Source: VBCG01 sp044226535
GTDB lineage: Bacteria; Pseudomonadota; Gammaproteobacteria; Burkholderiales; Casimicrobiaceae
Assembly (NCBI GenBank): GCA_044226535.1
Contig: JBGAGT010000007.1
Coordinates: 124,001 to 188,000 of the forward strand
Direction: 5' to 3'
Length of the DNA stretch: 64,000 nucleotides
Shown here: piece by piece, positions 41,201 through 48,301 of the stretch
Position numbering within the stretch: position 1 is the first letter of the stretch
Layout: every line of letters starts with the position of its first letter
Notes under the pieces: model-generated
What the model saw: only the letters and a program-made list of their open reading frames with translations
Told to the model about the DNA's origin: nothing
Databases searched by the model: none
Translations under genes and position numbers: made by a program

Positions 41201-41965
41201 GTGTCGATCGTGGTCATCTCGTTCGACAACGTCGACATGACCCGCGCCTGCGTCGAGTCGATCTTCCGCAACACCACCTGGCCCAACTTCGAGCTGATCA
41301 TCGTCGACAACGCGTCGGGCGACGAGACGCGCGTGTGGCTTCGCCACCTCGCGCGCACCCGCCCCGAGGTGCGCGTGATCTTCAACGCCGACAACCGCGG
41401 CTTCGCCGCGGCCAACAACCAGGGCATCGCGATCGCCGAGGGCGAGTACTACGTCCTTCTCAACAACGACACCATCGTGCCGCGCGGCTGGCTCGAACCG
41501 CTGCTCGCGCGCCTCGACGATCCCGCAATCGGCCTGGTCGGCCCGGTGACCAACTTCGTCGGCAACGAGGCGAAGATCGAGGTCGACTACCGCGACGTGG
41601 CAGGCATGGAGGCCTTCGCGGCGAGGTGGATGAAGGGCCAGCGCGAGGACTTCGACATCGCCATGCTGGCGATGTTCTGCGTGGCCATCCGCCGCGCCAC
41701 CTGGGATCGCATCGGCCCCCTCGACGAGAGCTTCGGCACCGGCATGTTCGAGGACGACGACTACAGCCGGCGCGTCCAGGCAACGGGACTGCGCACGGTC
41801 TGCGTCCCCGCGTCGTTCGTCCATCACTTCGGCCAAGCCTCGTTCAAGAAGCTCATCGCCACCGGCGAATACGATGCGCTTTGGAAGCGCAACCAGGCGA
41901 TCTACGAGCAGAAGTGGGGTGCCTGGACGAAGCACGAGCATCGGCGCGAGGGCAAGGAGCGCTAG
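38279..41965 (+). CDS. Three-module glycosyltransferase (GT4 - coiled coil - GT4/GT1-like - GT2)
   Basis: 1228 residues from ATG 38279. Module 1 (1-360) is a GT4 paralogous to the one in the divergent gene (DILNINFFDWSGERRYMGGA, FPRRLCHERGFDLLEPAF, PTVFAEGTSLSCLEAMASG). A coiled coil spans about 388-500 with a short internal repeat (ALRDNHAALRDDHAAL), then a Pro/Ala/Ser linker at 555-605. Module 2 (608-965) has RYQRPHHLMRRMADDGHRVF, VVYDCMDEWADFP and AVDPVKFYEYLSVGKPVV. Module 3 (973-1215) is GT2 (VSIVVISFDNVDMTRACVES, YVLLNNDTIVPRGW, GTGMFEDDDYSRRVQATG). One polypeptide could add several sugars in sequence. The TAG stop abuts the next ATG. Confidence 0.85.
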   Translation: MPASRRADILNINFFDWSGERRYMGGAERYVLRLAALLRELGYAPRLLQNATRPFVRKVGGVEVVGVLGPSSIDFDAMSRAMAPQVADAALVIASPVELACALPEGPRVIGISHGIWWDDPAQPEISGTMGREPLFRALGLADAVVCVDSNFEHWVSAVGASSLGRLVHIANAVDVDEFACPPRRMEGPLHCLFPRRLCHERGFDLLEPAFERVWAASPGTQLHICGAGAPDVEARARSLVARSAGRARWSELTLDDMPLAYREADVALIPTVFAEGTSLSCLEAMASGNAVIATRIGGLSDLVIDGFNGLAIDADAAELAEAVLRLDRDRALARNLASRGRDVSRAFALPIWEARWRKLLVDVDQGRVSREGRARGRRAVSRHASFDAVAAELSALRDNHAALRDDHAALVAHSAAVEADRAQVVADLGHAQAKSARLANDRDELERRLAQRGAEVDAYAAESLWQTEELAKLRASVASHVTAIDWLQGELCNTIAHYRARQRSPRALVVDVGYTVLERVPPLRAMVRAMVPAHTRERVSVARSAVSEAFSMSRPVARSTASALTLPTPAATTSPAVGNLAASPSPTPLPASAGSHAPAAHARGAGYDVFCFANVAWATRYQRPHHLMRRMADDGHRVFYIVASRVPEGGAPFDVRQMEDGIYEVSLAVDRMQNMYGEAMSVGNVKAMGVALEALIDAYDVKVAISIVHLTYWVPLVFELREAHGYRVVYDCMDEWADFPNIGQPLLDAEQALVEGADLVTVTAALLEAKFRNRARRCLLVRNGVDFAFFAERCIPNPLADGLKHPIIGYYGALAEWVDFGLIAAVARAHPEWTFVLVGDVFVKDLAGLDTLPNVKLTGRRPYEEMPQYLYHFDVCLVPFVLSDVTHAVDPVKFYEYLSVGKPVVTVPLEELAIYRDYAYFAEGPEAFGEAISRALVENDAAAWQRRMALARDNDWDARHAATAAAIRELHPKVSIVVISFDNVDMTRACVESIFRNTTWPNFELIIVDNASGDETRVWLRHLARTRPEVRVIFNADNRGFAAANNQGIAIAEGEYYVLLNNDTIVPRGWLEPLLARLDDPAIGLVGPVTNFVGNEAKIEVDYRDVAGMEAFAARWMKGQREDFDIAMLAMFCVAIRRATWDRIGPLDESFGTGMFEDDDYSRRVQATGLRTVCVPASFVHHFGQASFKKLIATGEYDALWKRNQAIYEQKWGAWTKHEHRREGKER

Positions 41966-42904
41966 ATGACGACCCGCGACCAGGATGACGCGCTTGTCGC
42001 CGAGCGATGGAACGAGAACGTAGCGGGCAGCGATGCTTTCGGCCGCGACGTCTTCTGGCTGGCGGTCCCCGAAGTCCAGGCGCGTTACCAGCGGCGAGGC
42101 TGCGCGGGCGGGAACCACGGGACGTGGGCGCGATACGTCGTCGAAACCTTCCTTCGGCCGCGTGGCCTCGATCACGGACGCGTGCTGAGCATGGGTTGCG
42201 GCTCGGGCGCGCTCGAGCGCGAGCTGGCGCAGTTGCGCATGTTCTCGAGCTGCGACGGAATCGATGTCGCCGACGGTGCGCTTGCCATTGCTCGCGAGGA
42301 GGCAGCAAAGGCCGGGATCGATGGCCTGCGCTATGCGGTGCGTGACGTGCGTCGTGAGCCGCTCGAGCGCGGGGTGTATGACGCGGTCTTCTTCAATGGG
42401 TCGCTCCACCACATCGACGCGCTCGAGGTGGTGCTCGACGAAGTGCGCGCGAGTCTCGTCTCCGGCGGGCTGCTCGTGATCAACGAATACGTGGGCGCAC
42501 GGCACTTCGACTTTCCCGACAAGCAGCGCCGCGCCATCTCCACCGCCTTCGCCATGCTTCCACCGCGATATCGCCGCTCGTTCGCGGCAGGATCATACGG
42601 GAGGGAGGTTTGCGAGGCCCCGCTTCCGGATTGGCGCGAGGTGAAGCGCGTCGACCCTTCGGAGGCCGTGCGCTCCAACGAGATCCTGCCGGCCATCGGC
42701 GAGCGCTTCGACGTCATCGTCCGGAACGATTGCGGCGGCTCGATCCTCCAGTTTCTGCTCTCGGGCCTCGCAGGGAATTTCCGACACGACGATCCTCCAT
42801 CGATGCGCATGCTCGACGCGCTGATGGCCTACGAGGACGCGTTGGTCGACAGTGGCGAGCTCGACAGCGACTTCGTCGTGCTCGTGGCATCGCCGCGGCG
42901 GTAA
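41966..42904 (+). CDS. SAM-dependent methyltransferase
   Basis: 312 residues, beginning on the base after the previous stop, so certainly co-transcribed. Motif I VLSMGCGSGALERELA, an acidic motif (GIDVADGALAIA), and AVFFNGSLHHIDALEVVLDE followed by LVSGGLLVINEYVG place it in the class I methyltransferases. The partner suggests a sugar or polysaccharide substrate. The C-terminal 130 residues contain a DPSEAVRSNEILPAIGERF segment found in glycan-locus methyltransferases. Confidence 0.82.
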   Translation: MTTRDQDDALVAERWNENVAGSDAFGRDVFWLAVPEVQARYQRRGCAGGNHGTWARYVVETFLRPRGLDHGRVLSMGCGSGALERELAQLRMFSSCDGIDVADGALAIAREEAAKAGIDGLRYAVRDVRREPLERGVYDAVFFNGSLHHIDALEVVLDEVRASLVSGGLLVINEYVGARHFDFPDKQRRAISTAFAMLPPRYRRSFAAGSYGREVCEAPLPDWREVKRVDPSEAVRSNEILPAIGERFDVIVRNDCGGSILQFLLSGLAGNFRHDDPPSMRMLDALMAYEDALVDSGELDSDFVVLVASPRR

Positions 42905-42916
42905 CGCGAGCGCAGG

Positions 42917-44053
42917 TCAGGCAGGCCGCGCGCCCAGCACGTCGCGCACGCGCGACGCGCGCGCGGCCCACGATGCGTCGGCGAGGAACCTTCGTCGGGC
43001 AAGGGGATCAGGAGGGAGGGTGAACGCGCGTGAGGCGACGATCGCCAAGGCTTCCTCCTTGGTCGCATACAGTGTCGTGAACGCGGCGAACCGCTCGAGC
43101 GACGGGAGGGTCCTGCAAAGGATCGGCTTGCCCAGCGCGACGTATTCGTAGAGCTTGACGGGATCGACCGCGCGGGTAAGCGGCGTATCACGGAAGGGCA
43201 GCACCATTACGTTGCACGAGCTCACGGCGGAGCGCAGCGCATCGTTGCGTAGTGGTGGGTGGAGGCGCAGGCGCGGATGCGACGGGTGGGTTGAGGGATC
43301 GATGGGGCCGATCATGTCGAGGGTCATCGCTGCGTCGCGTTCGAGCAACGCGACGAGAAGATCGAAGTCGAGCCAAGGTGCGATGCTGCCGAAGTATCCC
43401 AGGCGAAGGGAAATGTCTGCCGGGACGCTGGTCGACGCATCCGTCGGGAAGGCCGACGGATCGTAGCCGTTGGGAACAATCGCCACGGCGGAGGGTCGCG
43501 CGCCGCGCGAAACCGCGATCCCCGCGAGCGAATCCGCGCTGACCAGGACTTGGCGCGCCCGTGCGATCAGCGCGCGCTCGTCACGAGCACGCTCACGCCG
43601 CACAGCTTCGTCCTGCTCGAAGGCCAGCGCGTCGTCCATGCAATCGTAGGCGATGGGAACCCCGCTCATCCCCGCGATCCACCCTCCGCATTCGGGCGCC
43701 GTGGCGATTACCTGGTCGAACCTGCGCCCAAGGGTGAGTGCCGCGACCTGCCCCGCGACCATGGCGCGGTTGAGCCGGTAGGTCGCCGCCGAGCGCAACG
43801 ATCCCGGCACGCGCAACACCCGGCGCAGCTCGATCCCTTCGCGCGGGTTCGCCGCGAGCTGCGCCCGCCTTCGCGCCACCGGCGACACGACCGTCACGTC
43901 GAACCACTCGGACAGCGCGGTGGCGAGCGCCTGAGGGCGCTGCCACGCGTGGTCCCAGTCAACGTGGGTGACGACGAGGAGCTTCGGCTTCGAGGTCACC
44001 GGCTTCGAGGTAGCCAACGATGCGTTGCGCGATGCGTTGCCCCGCGCGGCCAT
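42917..44053 (-). CDS. GT4-like glycosyltransferase
   Basis: Up to 378 residues. It resembles module 2 of the three-module enzyme: HVDWDHAWQRPQALATALS, IAYDCMDDALAF, LGYFGSIAPWLDFDLLVALL and AVDPVKLYEYVALGKPILC. The start is uncertain: ATG 44053 overlaps wecB by 95 bp; GTG 43999 (overlap 41 bp) would begin just before the first conserved strand and may be correct. Transcribed with wecB. Donor unknown. Confidence 0.75.
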   Translation of the reverse strand: MAARGNASRNASLATSKPVTSKPKLLVVTHVDWDHAWQRPQALATALSEWFDVTVVSPVARRRAQLAANPREGIELRRVLRVPGSLRSAATYRLNRAMVAGQVAALTLGRRFDQVIATAPECGGWIAGMSGVPIAYDCMDDALAFEQDEAVRRERARDERALIARARQVLVSADSLAGIAVSRGARPSAVAIVPNGYDPSAFPTDASTSVPADISLRLGYFGSIAPWLDFDLLVALLERDAAMTLDMIGPIDPSTHPSHPRLRLHPPLRNDALRSAVSSCNVMVLPFRDTPLTRAVDPVKLYEYVALGKPILCRTLPSLERFAAFTTLYATKEEALAIVASRAFTLPPDPLARRRFLADASWAARASRVRDVLGARPA

Positions 44054-45143
44054 CGCCGTACGGCGAACCGCCCTGCGCCATGCGCGCGTAATGCGCAGGG
44101 TCGTCGAGCAGGCGCAGCGTCTCGGCGACGATCCGCGACCGGTCGGTGCCGACGACGCGCGCGACGCCTGCCGCCACCGCCTCGGGCCGCTCCGTGCCCT
44201 CGCGCAGCACCAGCACGGGCTTGCCCAGCGCGGGGGCCTCTTCCTGGATGCCGCCCGAGTCGGTGAGCAGCAGCGTGGCGGCGTCGAGCAAGGACACGAA
44301 GGGCCCGTAGCTCAGGGGATCGATCACCTGCACGCCGGTTCGCACGGCATCGCCTTCGCCGAGCTCCGCCGCGATCGCCCGCCGCACCTCGGGGTTGGGG
44401 TGCGCCGGGTAGACGATCACCACGTCGGGCCGCTGTTCGGCGATGTCGCGCAGCGCGCGCAAGGTGTTGCGGATGGGCTCGCCGAAGCTCTCGCGGCGAT
44501 GCGAAGTGACGACCACGAGCCGCTTCCCGGGCGGCAGCGCCACGCCGTGCGGGATGCGCCGGTCGCGCACCATCAACAGCGCGTCGATCACCGTGTTGCC
44601 GGTGACCTCGATCGAACCCTCGGGAACGCCCTCGCGCACCAGGTTGTCGCGGGCACCCGAGGTCGGTGCGAAATGCAGCGAAGCGACCTTGCCCGCGACG
44701 ACGCGGTTCATCTCCTCGGGAAAGGGGTTGCGCAGATCGTGGGTGCGCAACCCCGCCTCGACGTGGAAGAACGGGATGTGGCGGTAGAAGGCGGCGAGCG
44801 CCGACATGGCCACGGTCGAGGTGTCGCCCTGGGCGATCACGCCGTCGGGCTCGAGGTCCGCGAGCGTGCGATCGACGGCCGCGAGGCAGCGCGAGGCGAA
44901 ATCGGCGAGCCCCTGCGCCTCCTTCATCAGGTCGAGGTCGACGTCGGGTTCGAGGTCGAACAGCGCGAGCGTCTCGGCCATCAGCTCGCGGTGCTGGCCG
45001 CTGTTGACCAGCAGCGTCGTCACATGCGGCGTCGCGCGCAAGGCGGCGACGACCGGCGCCATCTTGATGGCCTCGGGGCGCGTGCCGAAGACGCAGGCGA
45101 TCCTCAGGGGCCTGTCGAGCGGGGTCGTGGAGGATGCCGGCAT
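43959..45143 (-). CDS. wecB: UDP-N-acetylglucosamine 2-epimerase (non-hydrolysing)
   Basis: 394 residues with all family landmarks: FGTRPEAIKMAPVVAAL near the N-terminus, NSGQHRELM, GVIAQGDTSTVAMSALAAF, FHVEAGLRTHDLRNPFPEEM, VVVTSHRRESFGEP, LLTDSGGIQEEAPALGKPVL and NPYGDGRA-like SPYGDGRA at the end. It interconverts UDP-GlcNAc and UDP-ManNAc in the cytoplasm. ManNAc is a component of many pyruvylated secondary wall polysaccharides, which fits the CsaB-like gene nearby. First gene of a two-gene operon. Confidence 0.95.
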   Translation of the reverse strand: MPASSTTPLDRPLRIACVFGTRPEAIKMAPVVAALRATPHVTTLLVNSGQHRELMAETLALFDLEPDVDLDLMKEAQGLADFASRCLAAVDRTLADLEPDGVIAQGDTSTVAMSALAAFYRHIPFFHVEAGLRTHDLRNPFPEEMNRVVAGKVASLHFAPTSGARDNLVREGVPEGSIEVTGNTVIDALLMVRDRRIPHGVALPPGKRLVVVTSHRRESFGEPIRNTLRALRDIAEQRPDVVIVYPAHPNPEVRRAIAAELGEGDAVRTGVQVIDPLSYGPFVSLLDAATLLLTDSGGIQEEAPALGKPVLVLREGTERPEAVAAGVARVVGTDRSRIVAETLRLLDDPAHYARMAQGGSPYGDGRAGQRIAQRIVGYLEAGDLEAEAPRRHPR

Positions 45144-45220
45144 GCTGGCCGCGATTCTCGCACGGCCCGCATCGCTGCCGGCGGCAACCCGCTAGGTCCT
45201 CATCACGACCCGCACCCTGG

Positions 45221-47176
45221 CTACGGCGTGCACGTTTCCGAAGGCGACACGAACGGGAACATCCGCTCCACGAACACCGCCATCTGGCCGCGCGTCAACG
45301 GCGCCGCCGGGCAATAGCGCAACGGGCCCGTCGCGCAACCCCCGGTCACCCCGAGGCGATAGATCTTCTCGACGTACGCGGCGCCCGAGTCGCCGGCCGC
45401 GACGTCGGCGAACACCGTCCCGGTGGCGGCCTGCGGCGTGTACGAGGTGCCGCAGGAGGCGCGCAACAGGAAGATCGCCATCTGCGCGCGCGTGACCGGC
45501 TGCTCGGGGCAGTAGATGCCGCTGCCGCAACCGGTGGTGATGCCGTCGCGGGCGAGCTGCTCGATGTAGTCCGCGAACTGCGAGTCGACCGGCACGTCGG
45601 TGAACATCCCCGTCGCCGCGGCGGGCGTGTAGATCGAAGCCTTGCGCGTGCGCTCCAGGAACACCGCCATCTGGCGTCGCGTGATCGCGTCGTCGGGGCA
45701 GTACGTGCCCGCCGTGCAGCCGGAGGTGATGCCGGCCTGCTTCATGAACTCGACGGCGCCGAACTGCGAATTGCCTGCCGGGACGTCGCTGAAGGACGCC
45801 ACGACGGGATGCAGCGCCGAGGTCGGGCGATAGCTGGCGACCATCTTGGCGGTCAGGTTGAGCACACGCGCGACGTTGCGCAGCGAGGCGTCGCCCATCA
45901 CCGCGGGCGGGGTGGCGTCCGCGGCATTCGTGTCGACCGCGTAGTCGGGCGTGGACATCAGCGGCAGGCGCGCGCACGAGAATCCGTTCGCCACGCACTG
46001 GTCGTTGTACGCCATCACCGTGCGCCACCGGTTGGCGAGTTGCACGTAGCCGTGGTTGTAGGCCCTGGGCCCCGTGGTGCCCGGCGACACGTAGGTATCG
46101 TGGTTGGCCCCCATGTTGTGGCCCAGCTCGTGCGGGTACGACAGGTTGCCGACCGCGCAGCTCGCGGCGATGACGTTGAAGCCGTTGCCGTCATTGCCGG
46201 CACCGATGCTCAAGGGAATCCAGCCGATCCCGCAGATACCGCCACCCGGCTCGACCAGCAGCGTGACGAGGTCGGCGCCGTGCTGGTTGCGAAGCGCGGG
46301 CACGACCGACAGGGTTCCCTGGGCGTCGGTGAGGTCGTCGAGCGCGCAGCCCCAGTAGTCGCCGGCGTCGGCGGGCGTGGCGCAGGTGGTGTAGGTGACG
46401 GCGGCGGAGTACACGAGCCTCAGGCGCTGCGCGATGCCGCTGTTCGCATACACGGCATTCGCCGTGGCGACGGCCTGCGCCGCGAGCGCGTTCATGTCCG
46501 ATGTCGAGGCGGCGCCCTGCGCCGCGGCGTTCCACAGCGTCATCACGTCGATGAGCCGGCCGGAGTCGGCGGGGACGTCGGCGGCCGCCACGCCGGCCGC
46601 GCGCGTCGACAGATGGTCGACGGTGCCCGGCGAGGCAGGCGCGGGGCGCGGCGGAAGCTCGACGCCGAACGAGACGTCCGAAACGTCGCGAAGGCCGTGG
46701 CTACCGTCGGGCGCGCGGCGCACGACGTAGTGGCGTCCGCCCATCCACACGTCCATCAGCATCACGTCGCCGAGCGTGGTGGCGACGCCCGAGCCGTGCT
46801 CGACGCCGGGAATGGCGAAGGCGATGCTGGTCGCGCCGTTCTCGGCCGTCTGCGCGAACGCGACCTCGGCCTCGTGCGCCGTTCCGTCGCCCACGTCCAC
46901 CGCGAAGGCCGGCGTCTCGCCCTGGCGGCTCCGCGCCGCGAGGGCGGTGAGCACGTCGAACCTCGGCGAGACCGGGAGGATGGCCGCGGCGCTGGTCGAT
47001 CGCGGCTGTGCGCCAGCCGACGGAGTCGCCTCGAACAGCGAGGGCAGCGCGGCCGACGCGGGGAAGGCGGCCATGACGGCGACGGCCGCGGCGAGGGCCG
47101 TGACGATCCTCGCAGCGCAGGCCGTCGAGCGCGCGCGGTGCCGGGTTCGAGGGTTGTGTTCCGAAGCTTGCTGCAT
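45221..47176 (-). CDS. Secreted M12-like zinc metalloprotease with three SLH repeats
   Basis: 651 residues from ATG 47176 (TTGGAG upstream; ATG 47212 is an alternative). Signal peptide with an Arg-rich start and cleavage near FPASA-ALP (about residue 42). Catalytic zinc motif HELGHNMGANHD at 349-360 and a Met-turn-like VMAY at 387-390 mark a metzincin of the reprolysin (M12B) type. Paired Cys are common in the catalytic domain. Three SLH repeats at about 461-511, 524-572 and 588-637 each contain F-x-DV, a GC-x-n-YCP pair and a TR-x-QMA element. Export across the inner membrane by Sec and display on the cell surface are expected. Confidence 0.86.
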   Translation of the reverse strand: MQQASEHNPRTRHRARSTACAARIVTALAAAVAVMAAFPASAALPSLFEATPSAGAQPRSTSAAAILPVSPRFDVLTALAARSRQGETPAFAVDVGDGTAHEAEVAFAQTAENGATSIAFAIPGVEHGSGVATTLGDVMLMDVWMGGRHYVVRRAPDGSHGLRDVSDVSFGVELPPRPAPASPGTVDHLSTRAAGVAAADVPADSGRLIDVMTLWNAAAQGAASTSDMNALAAQAVATANAVYANSGIAQRLRLVYSAAVTYTTCATPADAGDYWGCALDDLTDAQGTLSVVPALRNQHGADLVTLLVEPGGGICGIGWIPLSIGAGNDGNGFNVIAASCAVGNLSYPHELGHNMGANHDTYVSPGTTGPRAYNHGYVQLANRWRTVMAYNDQCVANGFSCARLPLMSTPDYAVDTNAADATPPAVMGDASLRNVARVLNLTAKMVASYRPTSALHPVVASFSDVPAGNSQFGAVEFMKQAGITSGCTAGTYCPDDAITRRQMAVFLERTRKASIYTPAAATGMFTDVPVDSQFADYIEQLARDGITTGCGSGIYCPEQPVTRAQMAIFLLRASCGTSYTPQAATGTVFADVAAGDSGAAYVEKIYRLGVTGGCATGPLRYCPAAPLTRGQMAVFVERMFPFVSPSETCTP

Positions 47177-47319
47177 GGCTCCAATCCTGTTCGAGGTCAC
47201 GACATGCTCCATGCGCCGGTTGCGAGGCCCCGCAGGGCATTCGAGGCGCGGTGATGCTGGGCTAGAATGCCAGCGCCCGCGGCGCGGCAGGCGCCGTCTC
47301 CAACGAGTCCGGGGTTCCG

Positions 47320-48234
47320 ATGACACAGGTTTTTCGCGGCGCGCTCGTGGCGCTGGCAATCGCAGGGCTCTGCCCGTCGCACGGGGCAGCGGCTGCAGAC
47401 GCTCCATCGCCGGCGCCGGTCGTCATGCCCGCTGCACGCGGGGCGCCTCCGCCGGCCGATCCCGCCGCCGAGCGCGCGCGTGCCGTCAAGGCCCTGCAGG
47501 AGGGCGACTACGCGACGGCGATGCAGGTCTTCAAGCCGCTGGCCGATCGAGGCGACCCTTACGCACAGTTCGTGATGGGACAGATGGCCGAGCAGGGGGG
47601 CACGCCCCCGCAGAGCTACCGCGAGGCCGTGCGCTGGTACAAGCTCGCGATCGACCAGGGCAGCCCCGAGGCGATGACCAACCTCGGCTTCCTGTACGAG
47701 CAGGGCAACGGCGTGCCGCAGGACTACGCCGAGGCGATGCGCCTTTACCGCAAGGCGGCCGACGCCGGCAATGCGGTCGCGCAGGGCAACCTCGGCAATG
47801 TCTACCTCGAGGGCCGCCTCGCCGGGAAGGACGAGGCCGAGGCCGCGCGCTGGTACACCAAGGCGGCCGCGCAGGGCGACCCCATCGCCCAGTTCAACCT
47901 CGCGCGCCTGTACGAAAAGGGGCGTGGCGTGCCGGTCGATGCCGGGAAGGCCTTCGAGCTGTACAGCGACTCGGCGAACGCGGGCTTCGCGAGCGCGCAG
48001 CTCAACCTCGGCATCCTGTACGCGGAAGGGATGGGGGTGGCAAAGGACGAGGTCCAGGCGCACAAGTGGTTCAACCTCGCGTCCACCAACGCCGACGACG
48101 ACGCGACGCGCAAGAATGCCGCGCGCAACCGCGACCTCGTCGCGCAAAAGCTCTCGCCGGGCGACGTGGCGCGCGCGCAGGCGCTGGCGCGCGAATGGAA
48201 GCCGCAGGCGCCGGTCGCGGCGAAGGCCAACTAG
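47320..48234 (+). CDS. Periplasmic Sel1-repeat protein
   Basis: 304 residues. Signal peptide (FRGALVALAIAGLCPSHGAAAA). Five to six Sel1 (SLR) repeats follow from about residue 55, for example AVRWYKLAIDQGSPEAMTNL, LGNVYLEGRLAGKDEAEAAR and LGILYAEGMGVAKDEVQAHK. Sel1 repeats are TPR-like protein-interaction solenoids. It lies between, and oriented against, the two SLH protease genes. No catalytic domain is visible; a scaffold role in the periplasm is inferred. Confidence 0.85.
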   Translation: MTQVFRGALVALAIAGLCPSHGAAAADAPSPAPVVMPAARGAPPPADPAAERARAVKALQEGDYATAMQVFKPLADRGDPYAQFVMGQMAEQGGTPPQSYREAVRWYKLAIDQGSPEAMTNLGFLYEQGNGVPQDYAEAMRLYRKAADAGNAVAQGNLGNVYLEGRLAGKDEAEAARWYTKAAAQGDPIAQFNLARLYEKGRGVPVDAGKAFELYSDSANAGFASAQLNLGILYAEGMGVAKDEVQAHKWFNLASTNADDDATRKNAARNRDLVAQKLSPGDVARAQALAREWKPQAPVAAKAN

Positions 48235-48301
48235 CCCGTGCCGGCGGCCGGCCCCGGCGGCCGTCGTAGCGGCACCCGCCGCGTGTGCTCGACGCATCGT
48301 C

